Numbered from the stretch's first letter, positions 1-12,115 are shown. The stretch is DNA of 58,592 bases from Choanephora cucurbitarum (GCA_025331435.1 JAIWNI010000143.1:1-58592), one strand, 5' to 3'. The notes: generated by a model not told the origin, from the sequence alone. Program-made: numbers and translations.

Positions 1-2998
1 AGCATACTGTAGAGCAACTTTCTCTTGAGCATTGTATCATATCGCTTGCATTGAAGGACCATCTCTCTGTCAAGAACAATAAAGAAAAAGGAAAAGAAAA
101 AGTTCATACCGAGGCATAACCACTATGTCTCTTCAGACTTTGCCATGTACAAATGTCGAGTCCTTCTGCAGTGGCTCCAAAAGAACCAACTCATTCGCAC
201 ACTATCTCAATCCACTTGCATGTATATCTTCTTCTTTCGTCTCTGCTCTCATCTTTTTTTCTAGTGTTGTCTCCTAAATCATTACCCTTATGTTTCATCC
301 ATGGATTTTCCTTTTTGTTCAATCTTCTTGTTGTCTAGCCTCTATCTGTGGCCTCTGTGACCTAGTCAGTTTTTCTTCTTCGTTCTCTTTTTCTGTAGCA
401 ACAACAGCAGCAACTAGTAAGTCTATGATATCCGACATCCATCTTGTCATCATACTCTGTCCCATCCTTTCGATCTTTACTATCTTTTCTGACCTTGCTA
501 ACTTTTCTTTGTCTCATACGCAACCACTTGACTGTATATATGCGAGCTGTGTGTCGTATATCGTGCGTTGTGCATTTTGTTTCTTCACACTACTTTCCTC
601 ACACCTGCCTAGTTTGTAACAGCCCTGCCTTTTTTCTATGCATTCGGTCAACTTGCACGATCCAACATTATGTTCAGTGCGTTCTTGTTGTCAAGTACTG
701 AGAGAAAAAAAACAAGAATAAAGGAAGAGACACATCTCTCTTTGTCCTTCTCTTACTTTGGTCAAAGCTGATCTGGCAGAAGGTAATCAGGATGTTTGAA
801 AACAAAAAAAAAGAAAATAAACATGATTGAGTTGTCGCGTTCTCGAAGGGGTACTGCTATTGCTTTTGTTGCTTTTGTTGCTTTTGTTGCTGCTTGCGCT
901 GTTACTTTCACAACTTCTCTTAGCTTCAAGCTCGGTCAGCTCACCTCCATCTTTGCTGATCTTGAAGTAAGTGCGAGAAGAAAAAAAAAAGCGATAGAAA
1001 GGCGGAAATCGAACTGAATCGAATTTGGCCTTTCTCGTACTTTCTTCAGTACCACCTCTTCTGTATCACATACTGCTATAGTGCTCAGCATGTCATGTCT
1101 GGCTAACTCTTGTCTTTGGCTACTATGGTCATTAAACGACCCATAAAGACAGCCTCAGTCAAGCCGAGGAGCGATCCAATGGGTGCTTAATTTGTTACCA
1201 ATCGTTTCTTTTTTTCTTTTTCAAATCTGATCGTAAATACACAGCAAACAGAGCTATTGTGTAATAAAATGAAAAAAGAAAAGAAACAAAGCAAAGTAGA
1301 CATACTGCTACCACTGCTTTACTCTCTTATCATTTCTCTTTCTGACTACAGTGGGTAAGGCAGTGAATGTCTGTACGCATTTGCCCTCTCTTTCCTTTTT
1401 CGTTCTTTTTTTTTCTTTTTCTTCTATCGATCTTTTTTTTTCTCTCACATTTCCCTCTTTAGAAATCACCCCATGTTGTAAGCACTTTTCCCTCTTTTTT
1501 TTGCGTATATTTTAGTATCACTTATTTGAAGTAGCTGTTGACTACATATAAAGCTAGTTCGCGTCAAGTTCTTTTTTTTTTCTCTATATATTTTTTTTCT
1601 CCTTTTGGCTTTTTTCCAAAAAGGGAAGAGGACCTATTTTGCATAATGAAAAAGAAAAGGAAAGAGCAGGGCTGTGTAACGCAAAACCTTATTTTGACTA
1701 AAGCCAAAAAAGGAATATCGTTTTCTTTTCCCTTTAGCACTTAAGTAAAAAGAAAAAAATATACAATGAGTCCAGTGCCTAACTTTGCCTTCTATAGCAC
1801 GCAAGATAAAGTAAGTCAAGCCATAAAGAAGAGCACGCAGTTACAGTGTGTTCTAAAGGGCTTCAGAGAGAGCAAAAAAAAGAAAAAGAGAATAAAGGGA
1901 CAAGATGAATGAACTCATACTCGCATGTTCACACGCTCTGCAACTGGCTCTTAAAAAGCATTCGTTATTGTTCCCAAAAAAAAAGGCATGGCGATCAGGA
2001 TCGACAGAAGAGGAAGAGTGTATCGACTACAGTAGCAGAGAGCAATGTAAAGAGAAAGGGCAATGGTGACAACATAAAAAAAATACCTGCAAGAAAGTGA
2101 CAGTGAAAAAAAAAAAGAATGTATACTTATCCATCAAAGACACGACAACACTCTTCTCTTTTCTCTTTCTTTACTTGCATTGACTGATCGCCAATAAAAT
2201 CTTTTATACAAAGCCAACTCTTTTCTTTGGCTGTGCGATTGATACAAGCAGTAGCAAAGAAAGACAAAAGAAAGAAAGAAAGACCAAAAAGAAAAGAAAA
2301 AAAAAGCAACAAGAAATAACAAGGCGAAGATAAAGCTGTTCGTTACAAAAGGTCTTTCTGATAGAAAAGTGCTTGAGGAGTACCAAAGATACGATGAAAA
2401 GAAAAGGAAAGAAAAGAAAAACACTGCACTGGACTAGTATCAGCTGTGAACTATGATGAGCCAAATAGTAAGTGGCTGAACGAGCATATTCTTTTGTCGT
2501 GGATATATGCAGAGAGATTCAATATTCTTGGTTGACAACACTTGCTCCAGTTGTCATGCATACTAGATCATAACTGTATGCCATTGTCAAAACCTTGTCT
2601 TTCTTTCTCGTAATCATATACTCCATTCAGAGGCATTTCGCCTGGTATTGTTTCGCTTTATAGATTGCTTTGGTTCATGCTACCGAGCTGAAAGTTACAA
2701 TGAACTATCTGCAGCACTGAAGAACAAACAATGATATTGAAAGAAGGAACGAAGAATTCGTTGCAAGTAATGGTTTACTCTCATACATGAGGTACTAAAA
2801 TGTCTGGATGGCCTTTATCGGTATAAGCTGTTCTTCTTCAAATAAAGCACTAGCACCCAGTGCTCTCTTGAGCAGCTTGCCAGCTTATTGGACTGTAGCC
2901 TAGATCTTCTACTTTCTCTTTCCTCTTTCCAGTCTCATTAAACTAAATCTGTATCTTCTTTAGCTGTAATCCATATCAAAGGTTTTTGCAAGTATGCT

Positions 2999-3055
2999 TA
3001 CATAAATACATAAATACATAAATACATAAATACATATATACATATATACACATTT
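2999..3055. repeat. Microsatellite, AAATACAT-type repeat
   Basis: Repeats of ATACATAA pass into ATACATAT. A simple sequence repeat with no gene attached. Confidence 0.9.
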
Positions 3056-3412
3056 TATTCTTTCTTTTTTGTGTTTTCGTTTTCTAAGCAATGTCTAATA
3101 TGCATGTATCTTGCCCCACTTCTCTTCCTGTTTCCTTTGACTTACTGTGTAGAATCTGAAAAAGATAGTCTGAGCCAATCCATCCTCTTCTACCATATCA
3201 GATCCTCCCAGTCTAGCAGCAAGCAAGCAAGCGAATCTTCATCTCATACCATACTCATAATCGATTAGAATACTCTTGCTGTCATTATGAGCTTCATGTC
3301 AGGCAGGCACACTCGCTTCGTACACACTCGACATGCCCATCCCCTGTGTGTTGTTGTTCTCATCATTCTCTGATATACGGTATAGTTATTCGTCATACGA
3401 TAGCTGTCCTGA

Positions 3413-3622
3413 TTGACTAAGAATATCCCTACACATGCTCCAAATGACTTTGCTCATTCCTTGACAAAGCACCTTGCTGGATTTAGAGAGGAAGAAGCAA
3501 CAACAATCATAAAAAGACAAAAGCTGCTTGAACAAGTTGTTGCTGAATACTATATGCATCTTTCAAAAGAAGAGCAGCCTAGTCAAAAACGACAAAAATA
3601 CACCAATCCATATACACTTTAG
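3413..3622 (+). pseudogene. Possible orphan coding fragment (69 codons), unidentified
   Basis: Unlike its surroundings, this frame gives a balanced, charged, helix-like peptide: residues about 18-50 contain HLAGFREEEATTI and LLEQVVAEYYMHL. The lysine-rich C-terminus ends in a normal TAG. The first codon is TTG rather than ATG, so it would be a last exon or a broken remnant. I recognise no family and found no partner exon with confidence upstream. It may be chance. Confidence 0.25.
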
Positions 3623-4424
3623 CTTCCAGCGATACTCATTTCTTCTTCTTCTTCTTCTTCTTCTCTCTCTGAGCACAAGTGCTTATGGATCTGCAACCAT
3701 CATGACAAAGTAACCTATCCGCATGCTATCCTATATCTACCTTACGCTCAATCCATTGGAATCCACCTGCATGTATCTGTTCTTTACTTTTGCCTCCTGC
3801 ATTTCCCCTCTCATCAACTGTCCTACATTCTATACATACATCTCACGCGATCTTCTTCTGTGTCCAGTTACTATGCGTCACCCGGTGTCCAGTATCCAGT
3901 ATCCAGTGTATTGGCTTTTGGCACTCGGTAGTTGGCACTCGGCATCTCATGCATCAACACAGCCTGTCTTCTCCTCCTCTAATCTACTCAATCCTCGTCG
4001 CAATGACATCTTGGACTTGTCTAGGACCCAACTACCTGCTTATCTGGTTATTTTCTCTTTGGATCGCATAGTATCTGCTTTTACACTAGCTCGGTGTGCT
4101 GAGGTCGCGTTTTCTTTTCTTCTTGCCAACTGACTATACGATCAGTAGACTTGCAGGTTCGATCCACAAGTTAAATAAAAAGAAAAGCAACAAGAAGAAG
4201 CACCTCCTTATTTTAGCTCTGCTCCTCTGGTTTGCTGGCTTTTGCATCCTGTTGGAAAGTATGAGAAGAGATAAAGACGAAGCGGAAAGTGGGGCGAGAA
4301 AAAGCAAAGAAAATAGAAACCAGGTATACTGGACTCAGACTAAAAATAACTTAAAAAGCAAAGGGGGACAAAGAATCTATCCAGGGCTACTTGTGTAACT
4401 ACATGAAAGTTTAACGATTGCCAA

Positions 4425-4425
<1 letters not shown>

Positions 4426-4482
<57 letters not shown>
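4426..4482. repeat. (CTGT)n microsatellite
   Basis: About 14 perfect tandem copies of the tetranucleotide CTGT. Confidence 0.95.
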
Positions 4483-4483
<1 letters not shown>

Positions 4484-4881
4484 TAGAAACAGCCAATGCT
4501 TCGATAGTACTTGTTGGTGACTGAATTAAGTCTTCGACAGAGATCACTCATAATACTATGATCAGATAGCACAAAGAAACAATGATAACAAAGACAAAGA
4601 AAAGCCGCGAAAGAGCTCCTTATTTAAGCATTCTCTAGAGCATTTCAAGACTGTTTGTAGCTTAGATTCTCTTTGGCCGCTTCAAATCAAGAGATTTGAA
4701 TTGCTGGCTTTGTAATTTCTTTCTTTTTTTTTTCCAAGACTCCAGTGATCATTTTGAGGCTTGTTTCTTTCCCTATTTTTCTTGTAGCAAGCTGTACCTT
4801 CCGATCAGTTTGATGTTTCCACGAGAGTTGAAGCTATCAGTAACGCAAGTTTCAGAGTAAGCAAGCCATTTCTCAAGACAG

Positions 4882-4917
4882 CGACGACAACGACAACGAC
4901 AACGACAACAACGACGC
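4882..4917. repeat. (ACGACA)n-type short tandem repeat
   Basis: Imperfect tandem copies of CGACAA/ACGACA. No coding function is apparent. Confidence 0.8.
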
Positions 4918-5691
4918 TATGGATGACAAATAAAAAAGAGGTCAAACAAACAGTGGATGCAAGACAGAATTCCGGCTTGTCTGTCATCCAACCACTTATG
5001 TGGCTTTCTCTTTTTCTTTGATCAGCGAGTCAAAAGCAGCAGAGTACGTTATGTTCTGTTTCGAGCAGAGTCTAGTTCTGAACAAGACCCCTTTTCCGGT
5101 AAAGCGCAAAGACAGGCATGGGATGTGACAGTAACGACAAGTGATATTGGCTCTTGCATCGAAAGCACAAACCGAGTTTGGTCTGTACGCGGTTTGTATC
5201 CCCCCCCCTTTTCCTGCTTATTTTTTGCTCTTTCGACAAGACGCAAAAGGCTCTCGGTAAGAAGAAGGAAATGGACAGACTCTTTCAAGGTGTCAGTAGA
5301 GTGGGTGTACTTTTGAGATTATCTGGCTGTGGACAGAGTTGGTTGGACGACGTAACTTGCATTTAGTGGACTAGGATGTATATCTAGCCAAAGAAAAGCA
5401 AAAACACGAAGAAGACGAGGATGAAAACCACAGACACGAAGTAGCACTTCAGCTCAGCATCGTCAGATGACTTACGGCAAAAATATGGATGAAATGAAGA
5501 GAAACAAAGCCTGTGTGCTAGTTGGAGCTGGGAGAGAAAAAAACAAGAAGGAAAGAATATGATGCACAGATATACGCGAATAGTTGAATACGAGAATACG
5601 CTCAAAGTGCTATAGATACAAGGGATCTAACGAGAAGGCTAAGATGCAATGACAGATTGGATGTTGAGTGTTGAAGTTTGAATTGTCAGCG

Positions 5692-5724
5692 ATTGCCAGC
5701 GATTGTCAGCGATTGTCAGCGATA
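5692..5724. repeat. Short tandem repeat of TCAGCGATTG
   Basis: Four near-perfect 10-bp copies of (T/C)CAGCGATTG in a row, in non-coding sequence. Confidence 0.8.
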
Positions 5725-6453
5725 GAGGCTGGTGGTTGACTATCTGTAGAAGAAAAGCCAGTAAAGTACAGACAGAGGGTAGACAATGAGATAAGAGAAG
5801 AGACAAGAAAAGAGACAGAGAAGCAAAGTGAGAGATGGAACTAGAGAGAAGATGCAAACAAATGGACTAAAGTAGACTTGGCTGGACTGGTATGCTGATA
5901 GCCTGAGGAAACACTACTGTTGGAGATGTATCTGTATTTGCGCCAAAAACACACACAAAAAAAACGATTGTAGATCAGTTGTAGATGTAGCATGAAGATA
6001 TCATTTAGCTGAAGATGTTATGCAAAATGGATCAGTAATGATTGGAGAAGAGGACTTGCATCAGATCATCTTGACGGGGCTCACACAGTAAGTCAGAAGA
6101 CAAAAGCGAGAGAGGAAATAAAGAGACAAGGAAAGGGATAGAAATGCGAGAGATAGATCCAAAAAAGACACAATAAAAGGAAACAAAGAATTTATGCATT
6201 TTTGCAACAAAACAAAGCTAAGGGGGAAAAAAAAAGAGAAGTCTAGATGAAGATTGCAGCTAAAAGAAAGTGAATCTGCAGTGATAATTGAGAAAAAGTA
6301 GAGGTGAAAAAAAAATGAAAGGAGAGACCCAAGAGAGTTATGGTCATAAGAGAGGCTATGGTTGAATAAGCAGGTGAAATGCCAAAGACTGAATGCTTAC
6401 GTTTCTGTCAAGATGACTGCAGCTTATGCTGGCAGAGATCATTCCGACAGCTA

Positions 6454-6525
6454 CAGTAGTCGCTCGATCTAAGGGTGTTTGATCTAAGGGTATTTGATCT
6501 AAGAGTATGCTCAATATAAGAGTGG
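6454..6525. mobile_element. Fragment of small TIR element (same family as 35871-36026)
   Basis: This stretch starts CAGTAGTCGCTCGAT directly after a TA dinucleotide. It contains three spaced copies of TTTGATCTAAG-type units, then GCTCAATATAAGAGTG. The same order of motifs occurs in the 156-bp element at 35871-36026. The matching right-hand inverted end is not present here, so this is a left-end fragment. A TA flank and CAGT-like tips suit the Tc1/mariner/pogo superfamily; that placement is inference. Confidence 0.55.
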
Positions 6526-6723
6526 ACATTTCTCGACAATGAGACAATGGAGCACCAAGTGAATGGAAAGTAGTCTTTTTCCCTCTTCTTGTTCAAAGTA
6601 ACCGATAATATCCAACGTATGTTGGATTAGCATGCATTGGCATGGCCTGGCTTTTGACTTGATTTAGAGTGAAGGCTTGATAATCCCAGACACATACCAG
6701 AGATGGCAAAAGCAGTAACGGAT

Positions 6724-6744
6724 CGGATTCGGATTCGGATTCGA
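6724..6744. repeat. (GGATTC)n short tandem repeat
   Basis: About three and a half tandem copies of the hexamer GGATTC. Confidence 0.8.
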
Positions 6745-7074
6745 ACAACAGAACAAAAGGAGAAAATGAATAAAAGCTTTGGTTTTTGACGCCAGCCAAA
6801 TTCCTCTTGAATTTTCGAAAGGCTCTTCTTCTCTTCTTCTCTTCTTGACAATCAGAAAAGTCTGGCCTCAACGTGATGCAGTACACAGACGACACACTAT
6901 TATCGAGAGAACATGTGAAGCTTCAAGAACAGCAACTACTCGTATTGTTTTTGTTCGGCTGCATATCGTGGTTATAAGTATCTTCAATACGATTCTATAG
7001 GGAAGAAAAGAAAAAGAAGAAGAAAATAAAGATAACACGGACCAGTTCAAATCGATCGTGAGGTATGGATGTAA

Positions 7075-7141
7075 ACAAAAGAAAAAGAAAAAGAAAAAGA
7101 AAAGAAAAAGAAAAGTTAAAGAAAAGAAAAGAAAAGAAAAG
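7075..7141. repeat. (GAAAAA/GAAAA)n purine tract
   Basis: Tandem GAAAAA and GAAAA units, one of several long purine-only tracts in the left third of the window. Confidence 0.85.
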
Positions 7142-7876
7142 ACAGCTGTCAAGAGTTAGTTAGCTCTATGAATACGGCAAGAACGAAAGGCTTGAGTTGT
7201 ATGAAGAATATGTGCTTTTCTGTTTGATTGATCCATATCAATAAACATAACCTCTCCAGAACACAAAAGACCTTTATGGTGCGCATTTTGATCCGTGAAA
7301 AGAGGTATACGCATAGGATACCTAAGTATCCACTATTTTAGAGTCATACAACAACGTCAATTTCGCCACCTCTATCTCCACCTTTTCTTCCTTGCACAAA
7401 GAATGTAGCGACAGGATCCATCTGTCTTTTCCTCTTTTTTTTCACAAGCACTTTGATCATTGCTACTACTGTCATCCCACTCGACGTCTCAGACATCTTT
7501 GATCTTCTCCTAAGCAGACTTACTCTCGCCTGCTGTTCCAAATCACAAGTAACCAGTTTCATCCTCACTTCATACACTTGTCCATACCTAAATGGCAAAA
7601 CTAGCCATTTCCAACCTGTTTATTTTTCGCTTTGTCTTTTATTTTTTTTTTAGTATAACCAAAGCTATTTGTTCCTCACTTTGCGTTTTTTGGGCCTTTT
7701 CTATCTTCTCATTCAACTTTCTTTCTTGTGTATCTATGCATGTCCTTGCTTTGTCTCCTTGTCTTTGTCTCCTTGTCTTTGTCTCATTTTTTTAAATCCT
7801 TCCATCTTTTCTTCTCTCTCTCCCTTCAACTTGATCCAATTTGATTTTGGACGAAACGAAGCTGTTTATTGCTGGT

Positions 7877-7919
7877 GATGCTGTTACTGGTGCTGTTACT
7901 GGTGCTGTTACTGGTGCTA
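7877..7919. repeat. 12-bp tandem repeat GTTACTGGTGCT
   Basis: Three and a half consecutive copies of a 12-mer. It is in no credible reading frame. Confidence 0.85.
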
Positions 7920-8005
7920 TTGCCTCTGTATATCAGATATTGAATACATGAACCATCCAACTAATCAATCGTTCAGCAGATCTCCTTCTCAGAGCACATC
8001 ATGTC

Positions 8006-8044
8006 ATGTCATTTCGTTTCGTTTCGTTTCGTTTCGTTTCATTT
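8006..8044. repeat. (TTTCG)n microsatellite
   Basis: About six tandem copies of TTTCG, preceded by a doubled CATGT. Confidence 0.9.
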
Positions 8045-8135
8045 CTCCATGACAAGGGAAGCAATGTCTTGCACTACATTCTGTAAAAGCAAAAGAAGCT
8101 GACGCAAATTGTTCATTGCTCGTCTCCTATTACTT

Positions 8136-8190
8136 CCACCTTCATTTCCACCTTCATTTCCACCTTCATTTTCATTTTCATTTTCATTGT
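8136..8190. repeat. Short minisatellite, CACCTTCATTTC then TTTCAT units
   Basis: Three copies of a 12-bp unit (CACCTTCATTTC-like) pass into three copies of TTTTCAT. Confidence 0.85.
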
Positions 8191-8340
8191 TATAAATATA
8201 GCATCCATAAATATAAGCGCATATATACATATATATGTAAAACTAAAGAAAAGTGCACGAAAAGCTAGAGAGGCAGTCATACACGATTCAAGTCCATATA
8301 TAGGTGTGTGAATATACATAAGCGCAAATATAGATAGACA

Positions 8341-8374
8341 CACATATATATATATATGTGTGTGTGTGTGTGTT
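8341..8374. repeat. (TA)n/(TG)n dinucleotide repeat
   Basis: An alternating TA run followed by a TG run, immediately upstream of the first ~98-bp dispersed repeat copy. Confidence 0.9.
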
Positions 8375-8375
8375 C

Positions 8376-8472
8376 GCGATGCCTTGGACAGACACAACTT
8401 CTAATCCTACAAAGTTGGCGGACAAGACGGAAGCGGCGATCAGCTTTCCACTCCATCTCTTTTGGTGTCCAG
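8376..8472. repeat. Imperfect ~98-bp repeat, copy A
   Basis: Runs from CGATGCCTTGGACAGAC to TTGGTGTCCAG. It shares most bases with copy B at 8841-8939, including GGACAAGACGGAAGC and GCGATCAGCTTTC. Not coding as far as I can see. Confidence 0.85.
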
Positions 8473-8840
8473 TGTCAGAAAAGAGAAATAAACAGAATAA
8501 AAAAACCAGCATATTACCCACAGGAAGAATCAACCAGATAACAACCCAATCAAGGACGCGTCCTTTCCGAAGAAGAGACCCCCATCATAAGCTCAGAAAG
8601 CTTACGAAGCCTAGTTTTTCAGGAAGAACCGGGACACCGCTTTCAACATAATCCAGAGAAAAAGAAAATGAAGAGAGCATAGTACACAACACAACAGCTC
8701 ACGATGTTCATCTTACGAAAAGACTACTTATCGGCCGAGGGTATTGCTGAATCTATATCAGTTCTATACTTTTTGTTTTTTTTGTATGTCGCAAACAACT
8801 GAAGCAAGGTGCAGTACCCATTTCCATGTGTGAATGCTAG

Positions 8841-8939
8841 CGATGCCTTGGACAGACATAACTTCTGATCCTGGGTTGTTGTGCGCGGACAAGACGGAAG
8901 CAGCGATCAGCTTTCTACCCCATCCCTGTTGGTGTCCAG
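8841..8939. repeat. Imperfect ~98-bp repeat, copy B
   Basis: Direct copy of 8376-8472 with scattered substitutions and a small length difference. A truncated third copy follows at 8986. Confidence 0.85.
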
Positions 8940-8985
8940 AGAAAAAAAAACACTTACAAAGTTGCACGGTCAATGCAAATGCTCG

Positions 8986-9010
8986 CGATGCCTTAGACAG
9001 ACATAACTCC
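8986..9010. repeat. Truncated third copy of the ~98-bp repeat
   Basis: Only the first ~25 bp (CGATGCCTTAGACAGACATA...) are kept. The preceding ACAAAGTTGCAC...GCAAATGCT stretch has a weaker echo at 9151-9180. Confidence 0.6.
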
Positions 9011-10080
9011 CAACCGAAAGTGTTTAGTGCCTAGACTGGACAGATGGTAGCAGTCGGTAACCTACTCTGTCATCTTCAGTTAGTAATAATATACATACAT
9101 ACGCGCAAAAGAACACATACATACATATACAAAACCTTCTTTTCTTATTTGCAAAGTAGCACAGCCAATACAAGCATTCAAATCCCATTTCGCCATTAAA
9201 CACATCCTAAGACAAGATTGACCTAATCAGTGACAACGACTTGACCTTTTTTTTTTCTCCCTCTCTTCAGATGCCCTAAAAGAACAAAAGCAGAGTAGAG
9301 TAGGTAAAAAAAGAGCCCAAAAAACTCCTATAACTGATACATAATATGATAGAAAAGTAGATATCCTCCTTCGACCACAAACAGCTCCATACAAGTACAA
9401 AAGACAAGTACAGAAGTAAGTGATGCGAAAATGAGGGGGGGATAAAACAGTTCACCAAAAAAAAATAAAAAGACTACCAAAGAAAAATAGAGGCCATATC
9501 CAAACAATCCCCTTACACAAACGCACACATGCGCACACACATGCATACACTTGATACAGAGATACGTAAGCACACGTCCTGTTCTCTTACTTCAATAGTA
9601 GCTAGTAGCTTCTAAAAGTTCGCCATGCTTTCAGACGTTCCCTCTGAATCAAGACTAACCGATAGTCAAGACCATATAGCTTCTAAAAGTTTGCCACGCT
9701 TTCAGATGTTCCCTTGGAATCAAGACCTGCCGATGGCCAAGACCCTATGGCGACTAAAAGTTCGCTACGCTTTTAGTGGTTATCTCCTTTTCTCTTGGAA
9801 TTATTGAAGTCCTTGGTTCTTCAAAAATCCTCATCATCCAACCCAAGAAGTTCATGACGCTTCAAAGATTTTCATGATGTAGCTTCAAGACCTCAGATCC
9901 CTTGAGATCGAGAGCTATACTAAACTCCTTTTGTTTTTTTCATAGAAGTTAACCACGCTTCTATATATCTGCCAGAAGTTCGTCACGCTTCCAACAGTCG
10001 CAAGCCCTGTTTTTTTTTAGAAGTGCACCATGCTTCTATTGTATTCCGTTGATACCTGTCAAAAGTTCGTCACGCTTTCA

Positions 10081-10170
10081 ACAGTTGCTTGCTTGCTTGC
10101 TTTTGACCGCCAAATAGAACAAGAGTCCAGATCGTCATCCAGAGATTCTCAAACTAAAAGGACAGCCTTT
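10081..10170. repeat. ~88-bp direct repeat inside hairpin cluster, copy 1
   Basis: This spacer runs from ACAGTTGCTTGC to GACAGCCTTT and is repeated imperfectly at 10208-10293, so some hairpins were duplicated together with their spacers. Confidence 0.8.
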
Positions 10171-10207
10171 CTCTTTTCATTGCTGCTAGAAGTTCGCCAC
10201 GCTTCCA

Positions 10208-10293
10208 ACAGTTGCTTGCTTTATCTTGACCGCCATATAGAACTAGAGTCCAGATCGTCACCCAGAGATCCTCGAACTAGATGGACAGCCTTT
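10208..10293. repeat. ~88-bp direct repeat inside hairpin cluster, copy 2
   Basis: Imperfect copy of 10081-10170, sharing GAGTCCAGATCGTCA, CCAGAGAT and GGACAGCCTTT. It ends in a poly-T run before the next hairpin. Confidence 0.8.
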
Positions 10294-10628
10294 TTTTTTT
10301 AGAAGTTTGCCAGGCTTCTATATCATATTATCTGTTTTCACAAGAAGTTCGCTACGCTTCAAGTGTTGCAAGCTCTTTTAGAAATTGACCAGACTTCTAT
10401 ATATGTATCTGTTTCGTATCTACCAGAAGTTTTCCAGGCTTCCAGTAGTCGCAAGCTTTTGTCTGAAAAGGAGAATAAGGGAGAATAGAAAATAAAATAA
10501 AAGGTGGATAGAATACCCTGGTGGATTTGTGACTGAAGCTGGTGGAAATTTCCTGTCGACGTAATTGGCCGGAATTTATGTTACGTAGTTCTAGAAAATC
10601 AAAAAATGGATCTGAGTTCTATTTTGTA

Positions 10629-12115
10629 TTTTACATATTATTAGTTATTTTGCAAACAGGGCTTAAAAAATCACCTTTTTTGGATTTTGGTGTAACTACT
10701 ACCTTCTAAATATGTAGAGTTTCTTGATAATGGATGAAAAAACCAAGGTCTATTTTTTTACATATTTTTTTCGATTGAATACAGTCGTTCTAAAATTGCC
10801 ATTAATTCACTGTAGATTAAAAAGATATCAAAATTGCATTTTATGAAGAAAAAAAGTATACTTTCCTCCGAAAGTTTTTTCTTTTAGATTTTTAAAGTAA
10901 ACCGACGATGTCAAAAAAGTATGATTTTTCAGTCAGTCGTGATTAATTTTGGTAGCACAATAAGTCTGAATATAGAAACTTCAACAAAAAAATTCTTGAA
11001 AAAAATAATGATTGGCTACGTTGACGCTTATATATATTTTTGGTCAGTTCTCATTGGAGGGAAACTTGAGCAGTAGTCATGTTTATACCTTCTCTACTCT
11101 GAAAATGATAATAACATTGGACCTTGACGATCAACATGAGGCACATCAAGATACGTAATGATTTCCAGGAAAAAAACTGAAGCCTTATAAATTCAGTTGG
11201 TCACGCTGTTTTTCTATCATTGCTTCACTTTCAAAAAGCATATAAACGGCTGACTTTTTGTATTTAAGCTTGGTTTTAATTCGCTAGGAGACAAAGTTGG
11301 AGACGTTGCTTAAAAGCTGTGTTATGTTCGCGCAATGAGATTTTGTCGATGATTTGTGTAAGAATGTTTCTTGATATAGAACAAGCTTCAAGTGTAGACA
11401 TTTATATGCGACAGTGGCATCTTTGGATACATTGAGCATCCCAATGCATTCTACCTAATAGGTTTATTACAAATATTCCTACAGATTATTCTATAAGATG
11501 CATATAATTTTGAATTCTGCGCAAGGCTGTGATATTTGAAACGCAATGTATCTAGTACAGGCATCATCAATACTGATGAACATATTCTATTCATCACGTA
11601 TAAATTTTTCTTGCTTATTCTGTTAGCATTGACGAAAAAAATTACAAATAAATGTAGTCCATTCATTGTGCGCATTAATTGTATCTGGAAATCATTAGAA
11701 AAAAATACACTTTGTCTGTTAAATTATAGTTGTCAAGGTTTATGAAATCATTGTAAGAAAACAACAAATTAAGCCAAGACATTTATTACAAACATCTATT
11801 TTGATGCTTTACAATTCAACTATAATCAATATACATAGAGTATCAATTTAGCTCACGTTATTGTAAAGATACTTTTTCAATGATTAAAAAAGTAATACAT
11901 ATTCAACTAGCAAAAAAGAGTTCATTCTTTTGACTTCTTTTTACTAAAGGAAGAAAATGTAAATTTTCGAATAATATAATCATGAAGAACGCTGTTGATG
12001 TTAAACATGATAATCAGCTTCCTCTCTTAAAAAAAACACAGTGTTGTAAATTAACACTTGTTTAGACTAATATGTTTTTCTTTCTCTACATAAAATAACT
12101 TATTGGAGATTCGCC
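10629..12115. other. Helitron copy 1, left intergenic segment, no gene seen
   Basis: About 1.5 kb of AT-rich sequence between the element's left tip and the stop codon of the AT-hook gene. Only short frames occur, on both strands and overlapping. Repeated without visible change at 23668-25154. It may hold the element's left-end recognition sequence and the 3' UTR of the AT-hook gene. Confidence 0.6.

Larger units (their letters stand above)
1..9600. other. Gene-poor AT-rich region with many low-complexity tracts
   Basis: I find no convincing gene here. Open frames are short (under about 140 codons), translate to Leu/Ser/Phe-rich or Lys-rich strings from pyrimidine and purine tracts, and show no recognisable domain or convincing spliced model. 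The region holds microsatellites, an imperfect ~98-bp direct repeat family (8376-9010), part of a small TIR element near 6454 and one coding-like fragment near 3413. Strand-biased poly-purine and poly-pyrimidine runs are common. A diverged or non-coding RNA gene cannot be excluded by eye. Confidence 0.6.
9612..10448. repeat. Cluster of 13 short hairpins with a constant 9-nt loop
   Basis: Thirteen units share the design arm-(9-nt loop)-arm, with loop consensus TTCGCCACG and arms ending GAAG/CTTC or AAAG/CTTT. Core positions start near 9612, 9682, 9754, 9847, 9942, 9975, 10018, 10062, 10189, 10300, 10344, 10379 and 10420. The arms change together: ACTAAAAG pairs with CTTTTAGT at 9753-9777, ATAGAAG with CTTCTAT at 9942-9964, TAGAAG with CTTCTA at 10018-10038. 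In others an outer stem is separated from the inner one by a conserved CA/CA mismatch, for example CTAC-CA-GAAG with CTTC-CA-GTAG at 10420-10448. The cluster ends about 180 bp before Helitron copy 1. I know of no named family for it. Confidence 0.85.

Noticed and set aside
796..1017. 73-codon frame with an apparent hydrophobic segment
   Set aside because: The hydrophobic run comes from a GCTTTTGTT repeat, with Lys runs from poly-A either side; probably not a gene.
4090..4170. tRNA-like string with GGTTCGATCC and an upstream TAGCTCGG
   Set aside because: The T-arm does not pair, there is no acceptor stem, and the middle is a pyrimidine run.
9612..10448. CRISPR-like array
   Set aside because: The units are degenerate hairpins with changing arms and uneven spacing in a fungal genome, with no cas genes.
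11451..11745. Overlapping short frames on both strands in the Helitron left end
   Set aside because: No coding signature; AT-rich chance frames.
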